Positions 17,801 through 34,583 of a stretch of DNA of 47,936 nt are shown here, piece after piece. Positions within the stretch are counted from its first letter, which is position 1. Every line of letters begins with the position of its first letter. The stretch is taken from contig JAPTJF010000464.1 in assembly GCA_029339195.1 (NCBI GenBank), positions 1 to 47,936 on the forward strand, read 5' to 3'. The translations under genes and the position numbers were made by a program. The notes under the pieces were generated by a model. The model saw nothing but the letters and a program-made list of their open reading frames with translations. It was not told where the DNA came from and searched no databases. Source of the DNA: Micractinium sp. NFX-FRZ. Taxonomy: Eukaryota > Chlorophyta > Trebouxiophyceae > Chlorellales > Chlorellaceae.

Positions 17801-20651
17801 CAGCAGCAACTGCGGGTGGCGGGCGGAGGCACAACAGGCGGCCATGGGAAGCGAGTTAGCAGCGATCCAGAAGCAGGCCGGCTGATGCTCTGTGCAGCCG
17901 GCGCAACACAACCGACCCAGGCGGCGTTCTCGAGTGGGCTGGAGGGCCAGCACCCGTGTGATGCACCCATCCTTCCTCACCTCCTGCCACATTCCATCCA
18001 TGCTCTTTCAGAACCGCCCCCCTACCTGAGAGGTTTGTCTTCTTGCGTGCCATCAGCTCCAGCAGCTGGCGGCCCAGCGGGTTCTGCGCCAGCTGGGCGC
18101 GCTCCTCGTATCGCAGCCTGCACCGCGGGGCAGGCCAGGGAGGAAGGGAGGGGAAGGGAAGGGGAGGTGAGGGGACCGTGAGGCCAGAGGGAGGGAAGGA
18201 GTTGCTGCGGCACGACCAGAATGTGGCCAAATGGCAGGCTGGCAAAGCCCGAGGAAGGCCAGCCTGGCGACTGGGTACATTGAGCAAGCACGAGTCCAGG
18301 CAACCACTGTGCACCCAACCGCTGTCACTCATCATGCACCCACCCACTGGCACCCACCGCTTGGCCTTGGGCGCCGCCGCCTGCGTGGGGATGGCCCCTG
18401 GCTTGTCCGTCTGGTTGTCTGCAATGAACTGCTTCACCTTGCCCGCCACCTCCTCGCTGACGTGGCCGTGCCGCTGCAGGGTGTCCAGGATGTAGCTGCG
18501 GGGGGGAGAGGGGAGGAGTGGGGGGACGGGTGGCAGGAGGTGGGTGAAAAGAAGGAAATGGGGACGGCAGGGCGGGCGCAGTGCATGGCAGGGCAACTCA
18601 ACGGCCTTGTAGCAGCACATGGTGATGAGAAAGGCAAGGCAAGTGGCAAGCAAACTTGCACTCTGGTGCTGGTGCTGCTGCTGCTGCCACCCGCCCATGC
18701 AGCACGCTGCTGTGCCACCCGCCCCGCCCACCTCAGCGTGAAGGCGGAGTGCAGCTGCAGGCCCTGCGACGCCAGCCGCGCCCGCCCGCCCTGCTCGCGG
18801 TCAATCAGAACCACCACGTCAGACACCTTCAGGCCCTCCTTCTGCGGGCGGCGCCAGGAGGGGGGGGAGAAAAGGGAGAAGAGTGTGTACGAGGTTATGA
18901 AGGAGCGGGGGAAAGAAGGGGGAAGGGCAACGCATGTGTGTGACCCAGGCGGTCAATCGGCAGCACAGCACCAAACAGCTCACAACCCCAGCCCATGAAC
19001 CCAACAGGCACTTGGTGGGAACATGCCACCCACCTTCAGGGGCTCCACCGCGCCCTGCACGATTCCCCACACCACACAACCCTAACAGTTGAGCATTAGA
19101 ACAGGCCCTGAAAGCCAGCCACCCACCTCCAGCGGCTCCACTGTCTCCTGCACGCTCATCCCGCTGGTCACCAGGTCCTCCACAATCAGGCAGCGCTGGC
19201 CCGCGGAGAAGGCCCCCTCAATCGCCTTCTTGGTGCCGTAGTCCTTCACCTCCTTCCTGCGGCGGGCGGGGGCGGGCGGGGGGAAGCGGGCACAGCAGGA
19301 TCAGCAGGGGGAGTGGAAGGGGCAGGGGCTTGGATGGGAAGGGGCGGCAGCGGCGCTCGCCCACTTAGCGCCTGGGCCCTTTTCCGTCCCACGGAGCGTG
19401 GGGTGAGCTACGGCAGCTGGTGTGCATGCAGAGGGGCATGGGATGCAAGCCCGGGGCAAGGCAAACAGCGCCACCCCGCTGTCATGTCCCCTCCCGCCAT
19501 ACTGCCCTTCCCGCCCCTCCCGCCCCTCCCCTGGGCCCACTGACCTGCGCATGAGCATGGGTGTGCCGTGCAGCGCCGACATGCAGGTGGCGATGGGCAG
19601 CGCGGTGTAGGGCACGCCGCACATCACGTCAAACTCGGTCTCACGCACCCGGTCCCACATCGCCTCTGCATGAACACGTGACTGTGGTGCGCATGGTTAG
19701 TCGAGCAAGCCTGTTGGTTGGTTGGTTGGTTAATCGAGCGAGACTGTTGGTTGGTGACCCGTCACAGCACCTCCCACAGTAAGGACGGCATGGCAACGGG
19801 TAGCAACGGGTGAACGGGCAAAGGGTGAATGGCGGCTGGATTTGGCGTGGCGGGATGAGAGGCTCGAGGCGATGCACAGTGCCTGCCATGCACCCAAGCG
19901 CCCCACCTGAGGTCCACCATCCCATCATGAGCCAGGCACCCAGCCCATCCTTTGACCCAAGCATCCGCCCTGTCGCCATCCCACCCGCCACGCGGTGCAA
20001 GCTCCACAGCCTGCCTGTTGCGTCGAATGCCTAGCATGCACAAGCCGCCCTCCGACAAACTGCCTGGCCCCGCCCAGCCCTGCGCCCACCCACCCGCCAC
20101 GCGGTGCAGGATCTCCGGGTAGGAAACGATGATGCGTAGGTCAATGTAGACAGGGGAGATGAGCCCGCTCTTCAGCTTGAACTCCCCAAACTTGACCGCC
20201 TGCAGGTTTGGAACAGGATCGAATTAGGGTGGGGTCACCAGTGGCAGGGGAGGAGGCAGGGGGAGGCGGCAAGGTGGGCGGACGAGCGGCCGAAGGTGGC
20301 GCGGCATGCATGGGGCATGTGGAGGGTGCGGTGCCGTGGGCAGCAACACTCCCTGCATGCTCTGATATGCAGCAGGCATTGGCTGGCTGCAACTCAGTGG
20401 AAGATCTGATGGCTGTGCTGCTTGGGCATGGCTAAAACGGGCAGCACGCCAACCGCCCTCCCGCCGCCGACGGCAGCAGCAGCTTCCCACCTTGATTTCG
20501 TGCAGCTTGAGCACGAGCGCCTCATAATCGGCCTCCGACACGGAGCCGGTCTGCGGGCAGGGGTGGCGGGGTCGCGATCAGGAGCGCACGTTGGGAGGGC
20601 ATGCATAGCCAAACCCGCCAATCACCGCACCGTGGGTGGCACGGCTGCCAT
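14812..20651 (-). CDS. UMPS: Bifunctional UMP synthase (OPRT + OMP decarboxylase)
   Basis: Thirteen minus-strand exons (20651-20631, 20550-20491, 20199-20094, 19665-19545, 19256-19127, 18841-18732, 18495-18358, 18117-18026, 17809-17760, 16435-16336, 15906-15755, 15457-15319, 15068-14812) encode 491 residues, close to plant UMPS. It makes the last two steps of de novo pyrimidine synthesis: orotate plus PRPP to OMP, then OMP to UMP. The N-terminal OPRT half has [19 protein letters not shown] and the PRPP-binding motif [11 protein letters not shown] (125-135). The C-terminal OMPDC half has VFKTHVDVF (K285, D289) and [17 protein letters not shown] (D316, K318, D321), the catalytic Lys/Asp network. 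It ends with [12 protein letters not shown], the phosphate-binding loop. There is no clear targeting peptide. Intron 9 (16436-17759) is the largest and carries the 87-bp repeat array and the N gap. Introns 5 and 10 hold copies of neighbouring exon edges. It is divergent with DPH6, 337 bp apart. Confidence 0.95.
15970..15997 (-). repeat. Exact 28-bp duplicate of the exon 11 acceptor edge of UMPS
   Basis: These bases are identical to 15885-15912, which are the CTGCAG acceptor and first coding bases (DFLIFEDR) of UMPS exon 11. The copy sits 57 bases upstream in the intron, complete with its own acceptor AG, so it is a decoy splice site. The perfect identity suggests a recent event. Confidence 0.9.
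16714..16800 (-). ncRNA. Candidate intronic box C/D snoRNA, unit 1 of 5
   Basis: This is an 87-bp unit in UMPS intron 9, read in the host gene's sense. It runs GCTGG, a C-box-like GTGATTGA, then AGTTAACCATCTTTCGG, a D'-like CTTA, an internal CTGATAC, and ends TTGACAGC. The ends GCTG and CAGC can pair. ACCATCTTTCGG is the exact complement of the conserved LSU rRNA stretch CCGAAAGATGGT. The boxes are imperfect, so this is a candidate only. Confidence 0.45.
16882..16968 (-). ncRNA. Candidate intronic box C/D snoRNA, unit 2 of 5
   Basis: This second 87-bp copy is nearly identical to unit 1. The antisense element and both ends are unchanged. Differences fall in the short variable stretch around the run CCTCTT/CCCTTC. 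It is followed on the plus strand by a 28-bp segment that recurs after unit 3. Confidence 0.45.
17047..17133 (-). ncRNA. Candidate intronic box C/D snoRNA, unit 3 of 5
   Basis: The third 87-bp copy differs from unit 2 at one base between the D'-like and C'-like boxes. Together with the shared downstream segment it shows a recent 165-bp duplication. It abuts the N gap. Confidence 0.45.
17162..17261. other. Assembly gap of exactly 100 N
   Basis: The run of 100 N starts right after the second copy of the segment CTCTAAACTATGCGACCG and ends inside a repeat unit. A gap at this place is what a collapsed tandem array would give. One hundred is the usual placeholder for unknown length, so the number of units is not known. 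Confidence 0.95.
17262..17336 (-). ncRNA. Candidate intronic box C/D snoRNA, unit 4 of 5 (partly in the gap)
   Basis: Seventy-five bases of a fourth copy are visible; the end that would carry the D-box side and CAGC stem lies in the N gap. The visible part matches unit 3, including the rRNA-complementary element. Confidence 0.4.
17429..17516 (-). ncRNA. Candidate intronic box C/D snoRNA, unit 5 of 5
   Basis: This is the most diverged copy, 88 bp. Changes cluster in the stretch between the antisense element and the C'-like box and in the D-box-like tetramer (ATGA instead of TTGA). The GCTG/CAGC ends, GTGATTGA and the rRNA-complementary element are kept. This pattern fits constraint on a folded guide RNA. 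Confidence 0.42.
17680..17711 (+). repeat. (GGCA)n tetranucleotide repeat in UMPS intron 9
   Basis: GCAGGCAGACAGGCAGG and further units sit between the repeat array and UMPS exon 9. It is the same tetranucleotide seen in introns of the kinase, DPH6 and PCCB genes. Confidence 0.85.
19025..19060 (-). repeat. Degenerate duplicate of the exon 5 donor edge of UMPS
   Basis: Read on the minus strand, this copy encodes GAVEPLK between a CAG acceptor and a GTGGGTGG donor. It mirrors the true end of exon 5 (ETVEPLE, then GTGGGTGG) some 90 bases upstream. Its length keeps the frame, so inclusion would add seven residues. Alignment to the plant protein favours skipping it. Confidence 0.7.
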
Positions 20652-20988
20652 CTTGCTGGCGGCGGCGGAGCGTGTGTCCAATCTGCCGGAGCTGTGGGAC
20701 GTGGGGCGGGCCCTAGATGCGGATGGGCTGGCCTGCTGGCGGTGGGGCGCCTTGGGGGCGTTCGAAAGGGCTGGCCCAGCGACTGCTCTCACAGACTTGG
20801 AGAGAGTGCACTTCATCCACTTTCTGCCGGGCTGTGAGCGTCTGATGGCGATGCAGGGGGCAGGAGGGAGGCTCGAGAGCTTAGACAACGTTTGCCAGGT
20901 GTCAGGCGCGATGGAAAGGCCCAGCGGCAGAATTCGACATGCATGGCGCCGCCGAGCACCGCCATCGTCGGCCTGGCAGCGAGACACG
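20652..20988. promoter_or_regulatory. Bidirectional promoter region of UMPS and DPH6
   Basis: Only 337 bp separate the two start codons, which point away from each other. Both 5' UTRs and both core promoters must fit here. I see no TATA box. No coding exon is supported. Confidence 0.5.
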
Positions 20989-23445
20989 ATGAAGGTGGTG
21001 GCGCTGGTCAGGTGCGGTCGCGCAGGGGCGCATGTGGGAGTGGGAAGTTGGCGGCAGGCGTTGCGACACTGCCGTGGTGCTCACAAACTCTCAGCACACC
21101 GCTACCCGCGCGATCCAGTGATCCGACGCTGCAACAGGAAGGGGTTGCTGGACCGCCGCCGCTGCCGCCACCGCTGCCGCCAGTAGGGTCATGGCCCTGA
21201 CACACACCACCTTACCCCTACACTCCTTCACCTCCTTCCCGCAGCGGCGGCAAGGACTCATGCTACAACATGGTCCTCTGCCAGAAGTACGGTCACGAGG
21301 TGCGCGGCCCGCTAGGCTGCAGCCTGCCAGCCTTTCTGCATCTGTGCTGGACACGCCGCTGACGCTCTCCGCTCGTCTCGTCACCTGCCGACGCCAGCCA
21401 CCCCTGCTTGCGCTCATGCTGCCCCTTCTGCATTGCTCCTCCTCCCTGTACCCTCCACGCTATTGATCCATATGCAGATCGTTGCGCTGGCCAACCTGCT
21501 GCCAGGTCAGCAGGAGACGGATGACCTGGACAGCTGGATGTACCAGACAGTGGGGTGAGCAAGCCCTGCTGGTGACGAGCGTAATGAGATGTGTTCGTGT
21601 GCAACACATGGTGCTTGCTTGCCAGGGTGGATACCAGCTTTCAAGATTGCTCTCACAATTGATTTCACAGACGATTCTTGCACGCTACTGCGCACTGATG
21701 CGACTCCTCCGCTGTGCCGCTGGTGTTGTTCCCTCCCCCGCAGGCACCAGCTGGTGGGAGCTTACGCCGAGTGCATGAACCTGCCGCTCTACCGGAGGCG
21801 CATCACTGGCAGCTCGGCAGACCAGGTGGGCAGAAGGTTCAGGCGGCAGGGGCTTAGTGGGGGCAGGGAAGAGACGGGGCAGCGAGGAGAGGGAGCAGGG
21901 TTGAGAGGGAGGGGAGAGACAGGGCAGCGAGGAGAGGGAGCAGGGAGGGGAGAGGTGGGGTGGGGCAGCGTCCGCTTGAGCGAGGCATGCTGGCTCTGGG
22001 GTGCAGATGAAGAAGGCGGTGGCCAAGCGTGGCTCCGCATGACCTCACAGGGGAGGGAGCATTGCACAGGTGCATGCGTGTGCGTCGTGTCTGCCTCCGG
22101 AGCTGCACACATGTGAAACATCGATGGCCTGCCCTGCTTGCTTGCGGGCACGGCATACGCGCAGGTGCGCTCACCAGCCCCTGACGCGGCACGCCAATGC
22201 CTCCAATGCTCCCTGCCTGCAGCGCCTGGTGTATGAGGACACCGAGGGGGACGAGGTCGAGGACCTGGCCTGCCTGCTGGCTTTTGTGAAGGCAGCACAC
22301 CCGGAGATCACTGCCGTGTCATCAGGAGCCATTGCGTCCGGTGGGTGGGCGGGTGACTGGCTGGCTTGTTGGCTGGGTGGCTGGCTGACTGGATGGATGG
22401 CTGGCTGGCTGGCTGGCTTGTGGGAGTGACCAGCTACCGGTGTGTATGAATGCAGAGAGAGTGAGGGCATGTTGGAGACAGGGCAACCTTTGCATGGAGT
22501 CGTGCACCATGTCATGGTGCTTGGCGGATGGGTGGGTGGGTGGGTGGGTGGGTGAGTCGGTGGCAGGCAGACCACTTAGCTGGTGACAGATGCATCTGGC
22601 CTGACCAGCTCAGGGCTTTTAGGGATGGGCTGGCATGGAGGGCTGGGGGCGGAGCGAGGCAGGCTGGGGCGGATCCCAGGCAGGAGGTGGCCGGGGGGCG
22701 GTGCAGCCTGGCAACATAACACTGCCTCCCGCCCCCGCGCTAGATCCCGCCACACACACTCCCCCTCACACTGCTCCCCTCACCCCCCACACGCACACCT
22801 CTCCTCTGCCGCTCCCCGCCTGGCAGACTACCAGCGCACCCGAGTGGAGCGAATCTGCGCCCGCCTGGGCCTCGTCTCGCTGGCCTACCTCTGGCACCAG
22901 CCGCAGGTGTGTGGGGTGGCGGGGTGGCAGCGGCCTGGGCGTGCACAGCACCACAGCACAGCACAGCACAGCACGGCATTGCACAGCACACGACCAAGAC
23001 CTTCCGGCCTGGCCCAGACGCACAAACCCAGACCGTGCTGTACGCTCTTGTTTACAGGTTGCTGGCGACTGTGTGTGGCCTCCAGGGGGATGCCTCTGCC
23101 CCTGCACGCCTGCCCGGCTGCTCACCTGTTCTGCTGCCCGCCTTCCTGCCTTCACCCCCCCCTACAGGCCGCGCTCCTGCGGCGCATGATTGATGCCGAC
23201 ATCGATGCTATCCTGGTCAAGATTGCGGCGGCGGGGCTCACGCCACGCAAGCACCTGGGTGCCCGCCTGGCCACGCTGCCATCGCAGGTGAGGAGGAGGG
23301 GCCCTGGGAATGATGGGGGTGGGCCATGTGCTAGGCACTTGGTGGCAGCACTCTCCTGCCATGCCTGACTTCCACACACGCTTGCCCTCCTACACTCACA
23401 TCCGTATCATCCTCCCCCCCACCTGCAAGAGACTTCCACACCACG

Positions 23446-23485
<40 letters not shown>

Positions 23486-26400
23486 CCCCCCGCAGCTCCA
23501 CGCGCTGCGCCGGCTGTACGGCAGCAACGTGTGCGGCGAGGGCGGAGAGTATGAGAGCCTCACCCTGGACTGCCCGCTCTTCACGCACGGGCGTATTGCG
23601 CTGGACAGCTGGCAGGCAGTGACTGTGTCGGATGACAGCATGGCGCCTGTGGCGCTGCTGCACCCCACTGCTTTCCATGTGGAGCCAAAGGGCGCTGCGG
23701 CTGCAGGGGCCCCAGGAAGCACGGGCAGCGGCCAGGCTGAGGACAGCAGCAGCGGCGGCCCACAAAGCAGCCCCTCAGCAGCAGCAGCGGTGATAGAGAT
23801 GCCTGAGGGCTGGGTGCTGCCCGCAGCTGAGCAGCCTGCAGCAGCAGCAGCAGCAATAGCGGCGCCGGCAGGTCAGCAGCCAGGTCAGCAGCCGGGTGCT
23901 GAGCTGGATGTCCAGCTCATCGTGATGGAGGGCCAGCAGTACTGCTCGCTCACCGCCAGCGTGGCAGCGCCAGCTGGCAAGGCCGGCGGCAGCCCCAGCA
24001 ACAGCTCTGACCCGTGCAGTGCGGCTGGCACAGCCTCCGCCCTGGCCGCAGCGCTGGGGCGCCTGACGGATGCGCTGCCCGCGCTGGGCTTGGACTGGCG
24101 GGCCAGCCTGTTTGTGCACCTCTACGTGCCAGCCATGTCCCAGTTTGCGGCAGCCAATGCAGCCTACGCAGCGGTGCTGCCCGCGATCAACCCGCCCTCC
24201 CGCGCCACTGTGCAGCTCACCAGCAGCGGCAGCTGCGGCAACGGCGGCAGCGGTGGCGGTGAAGGGGGGAGCAGCGGAAGCAGCAGCCTGGCTCTGGTGG
24301 TTGAGGTGCTGTTTGCAAGGTGAGGCTGCGCCCCATCTTGGGGCATAGTGTAGGCTAGCACTAAACAGCACTCCACCGCGGAAGGCATGCACAGCCGGGC
24401 GGGTTCAGGGCGGCTCTGGGAAGGGGCACATACATGCAAGCCTCTGGCTTGGCAGCTGCCACCGTGGGCACCAACAGTGTCCTGTTTGCTTGCAGACTGC
24501 TTAGTTCAGTGGCTGAGAACGACGTGCGACTCGAGCAAGCGTAGCAGCAGCCCTCTTGCAGCCCGCTGGTCACTCCACTCCTGCCTGCTTGCCCCCTGCC
24601 CGTCTGGCTGCAGGCGCGCCGAGGGGCGGCGCGTGCTGCACGTGCAGAGCATCAGCGAGTGGGCGCCCTCCTGCATCGGGCCCTACAGCCAGGCCACGCG
24701 GCACGCGGGGATCGTTCTTTTCGCTGGGCAGGTGGGGCGGTGTCAGAGGTTTTAATACAAAAACGGTTCCACGAGCTGGCTGGCAGGCAGGCGAGGGGCT
24801 GCAGATTGCCCCAAGGCCAATGTTTGCCTTGGGAGGGCAGATCGCACTGACAGGTCGGCAGTCAATACTAGGCACCATGGTGCACGCATCCCGCCACCAA
24901 CGGCCCCTGCCCTGCCCTGCCCTGCCCCAGATTGCCTTGGATCCCCCCACCATGGGCATCGTGGGCGGCGGCATCGACGCGCAGTGCGCCCGCTGCCTGC
25001 TGAGGTGCGCCCGCAACTGTGCTGGTGCTTTGGTTGTGGTGCACGGTGGGGGGCGCATTGTGCCGTGGGGTGATGCGCTGCCTGCTGACCTCTGCTGGCA
25101 GTGAGTGCACACTGCTATGCCCGTAAGGACGTGCTATATCCGTGAGTGCACTCTGCTATACAGGGTCACGCGCTCTCCTGCCAGTGTTTTGTTTGATTTC
25201 AACTGTATGCGCTCAGCCCGCCCTGCCTCCCGTGACACGTACTCCCCCTGCTGCCCGTGCCGCAGCTGCCAGCGCGTGGCGGTGGCCATGCGCACCGACC
25301 TGCCCCAGAGCCTGCTGTGGTGCACGGTCTACTGCTCGGAGGCAGCTGGCGCGGATGGGCGGCGCCGCGCTGCCACGCACCTCGCAGCATTCCTTCAAGG
25401 GCAGGTTGACACCTCTGCGTTGGAGCAGCAGCAGGAGCAGCGGCAGCAGCAAGCACAGGAGCAGAGGCGGCGGCAACAGGGCAGTGAGGGTGGCAGCTGC
25501 AGTGATGGGGAGGAGGAAGCGGAGGAGGAGGCGGGGGAGGAGGAGGACGATCTTGCAATGGATGAATACCTCCAGCCCCCCGCCATGCGGCGCCACTGGC
25601 AGCCGCTGCTGACCTTTGTGACTGTCCCAGAGCTGCCCCGCGGGTGAGTGCTGCTGCTGCTGCTGCTGCAACTGCGGCTGCAACTGCGGCTGCAAATGCG
25701 GCTGCAAGTGCGGCTGCCGCTGCTGTCGCTGTTGCTGTTGCTGCTGCTGATGATGATGATGATTAATGACGACAGGCAGCGCTTGAGGCAGTCTTTCCAA
25801 GCTGATGATGATGATGATGATTAATGACGACAGGCAGCGCTTGAGGCGGTTCTTTCCAAACCCTGCTCTTGCCCAGCTGCACAAACATGCCACCCCGACA
25901 AGCCACGTCCTTAACTGCACTCCTGCCGCCCTCCTCCGCCCCCTGCAGGGTGTTAGTGGAGGTGCAGCCGGTGGCTTGCGTGGTGGATGAGAGCATGGAC
26001 CAAGAGAGCAGCAGCGATGAAGATGAGGGCGAGGAGGTCGCGGCGGCACGGCGCGAGCGACGCGCAGCGGCGGCAGCGTCGCGCCCCGCTGGCAGCACCA
26101 TGCCTGGCTGGATTGGGCGCGTGCAGAGCAGCCTGGGCGCCAACGGAGCCAGGCTGTGGTCACCTGGCAGGATGTGCAAGGTGCATGCCTGGGTGCGGCT
26201 GCCAGATCAGCAGCAGCCAGGAAAAGCACAGGAGGCTGGCTGGCAGGATGCGTTGCAGGGTGCGGCAGGCGAGCTGGCGGCAGGGCTGGCAGCCGCTGAG
26301 CTGGCGCCTGCTGATGTGGCAGCGTGCAAGGTGTACTGCCTTGCCAGCCTGCTCAGCTCCCAGCAGCAGCAAGGCCTGTGTGCAGAGGCAGTGCAGGAAG

Positions 26401-26516
26401 CAGTGGCAGCTGTGCTGCCAGGGCTGCATCCTGCCGTGGTGCCCGTCAGCGCAGTGGGGGGCAGCGCAGAGGCGGGCGCTGCAATGATGCTCGAGCTGCT
26501 GGCTGTGCGGAGCTGA
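20989..26516 (+). CDS. DPH6: Diphthine-ammonia ligase with C-terminal RidA-like domains
   Basis: Twelve exons (20989-21011, 21245-21299, 21478-21554, 21744-21825, 22223-22340, 22827-22906, 23168-23287, 23496-24319, 24614-24731, 24931-25004, 25266-25643, 25949-26516) encode 838 residues. It catalyses the ATP-dependent amidation that completes diphthamide on translation factor eEF2. The N-terminus has the PP-loop SGGKDS (8-13) split by intron 1. Family blocks follow: AVSSGAIASDYQRTRVE, ADIDAILVKIAAAG and YGSNVCGEGGEYESL. After about residue 310 comes a linker-rich half with RidA/YjgF-like segments, the clearest being CIGPYSQATR...LFAGQIALDP and GIVGGGIDAQ. This ligase-plus-two-Rid layout is known from plants and fungi. 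An acidic low-complexity insert (near 25500-25560) sits within the Rid part. Plus-strand TGTAA signals follow at 26654 and 26731. Confidence 0.93.
21847..21955 (+). repeat. Tandem duplication in DPH6 intron 4
   Basis: A purine-rich unit of about 50 bp (GACGGGGCAGCGAGGAGAGG and flanks) occurs twice in tandem with few changes. It lies wholly within the intron. Confidence 0.75.
23446..23487 (+). repeat. (CCTG)n tetranucleotide repeat before DPH6 exon 8
   Basis: About ten CCTG units run almost into the acceptor CCCCGCAG at 23488-23495, so the repeat takes the place of the polypyrimidine tract of this intron. Confidence 0.9.
25651..25858 (+). repeat. Tandem repeats in DPH6 intron 11
   Basis: Two kinds are adjacent. 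First there is a 12-bp unit, AACTGCGGCTGC with variants. Then a unit of about 55 bp containing GATTAATGACGACAGGCAGC occurs twice with few differences (near 25746-25799 and 25800-25858). The block makes up most of this intron. Confidence 0.85.
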
Positions 26517-27077
26517 ATGTGTGGCACCGCCAATATGCACTCGCTGTCTAGCCGTGCACTGTGTAGCCATGCACTTCCCCGGCCATGTGCACGGCCCCTG
26601 CGGTTGCCGAGGCTGTGCCACAGCCACCCAGCGCCCGCATCGCACAATTTCTTTGTAATGCTACAAACCCCATGTAGCAACGCACTCTCCCCCCACCCAG
26701 TCCCATGAGACCGCTCCACCGGACCTGACATGTAATGATGCATGGATTGATTGATCGATTGCACCGAGGAATCGTGGCCAATGGCTGCATGTCGGGCGTG
26801 AGCGGCACGAGGAGACGTGTGGGTCGGATGGTTGGGAAGGAGCGTACTGCCAATCTCGTGAGTGCCACGCAGCTCAACCGGCGGTGTACAACGAGGAGCA
26901 ACAGCAGAGAGCGTCACCTTAGAGTGCAGTGTGCGGAAAGGGTGTACAGGTGTAGTATGTGTGTGAGAAAGAGAGGGAGAGAGCGTGGGAGGGGCAGAGC
27001 AGGAGAGAGGGGCGCATGGATATAATGTCAGTGACGCAGCAGGTGCCTGCAGGCGTTGCCAGCCCGCAGCACGGAGC
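26517..27077. other. Convergent 3' region between DPH6 and PCCB
   Basis: The two stop codons are 561 bases apart and face each other. Plus-strand TGTAA occurs at 26654 and 26731 for DPH6. I find no minus-strand TGTAA for PCCB here. A GAGA-rich patch lies at 26965-27010. No coding exon is supported. Confidence 0.5.
26654..26658 (+). terminator. TGTAA poly(A) signal of DPH6
   Basis: TGTAA lies 138 bases downstream of the DPH6 stop. A second one at 26731 could be an alternative. Confidence 0.5.
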
Positions 27078-34012
<6,935 letters not shown>

Positions 34013-34424
34013 CTGTGAGCCGCTAGGGCTCGCAGGTGCCCTAGCGGGAGCTGCAAGTTCGGTCCGCTGTCGGCAGCGTCGCAAGTCGTCTCAAGCAATG
34101 CTGATTGCAAGTGTGCCCGAAGTCCAGCTTCCGAAACCGAAGTAGAGCTCTTCCGGGCCATCCCTGCCCTATGCCCGTCACGCTGACTGGACAAGGCGCC
34201 AGAGGTGATAGAGGCCGATGCCACATCTGATTGTCCCTTCGTTGATCAAGCGTTACCACAGTAATATTCCAGATCCGTCAGGCCGCTCAGGTGCCTGCCC
34301 ACGCCCGACGAAAAGTGCTGCACGTTCCTGGCCGATTACCAGCCACCAGGTTCATCGCAAACGCACCTTCCTCGACTACATTGTTCAACTGGAGGATCAG
34401 GCAGCCGCGACGGCCGGCTGAACA
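34013..34424. promoter_or_regulatory. Divergent region between PCCB and CMC4-like genes
   Basis: This stretch lies between the PCCB start (34012, minus) and the CMC4-like gene (plus). It should hold both promoters. An A+T-richer patch around 34245-34275 (GTTACCACAGTAATATTCC) stands out. The PCCB frame stays open upstream to an ATG at 34084, so the first bases may be coding. Confidence 0.4.
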
Positions 34425-34583
34425 GTGGCAGCGGCAGCGGCGGCGGCGGCAGCAGCAGCGGGGCGGCGGCAGCAGCGCAGCAGCAGCTCACCGGCGACCT
34501 CAAGCCGCCCAGCACCACCCCGCTCAGGCAGCCCGGGGCGACCTCTTGCTGTTTGGCAGCGGCTCTGCTGCCACGAATTGTGC

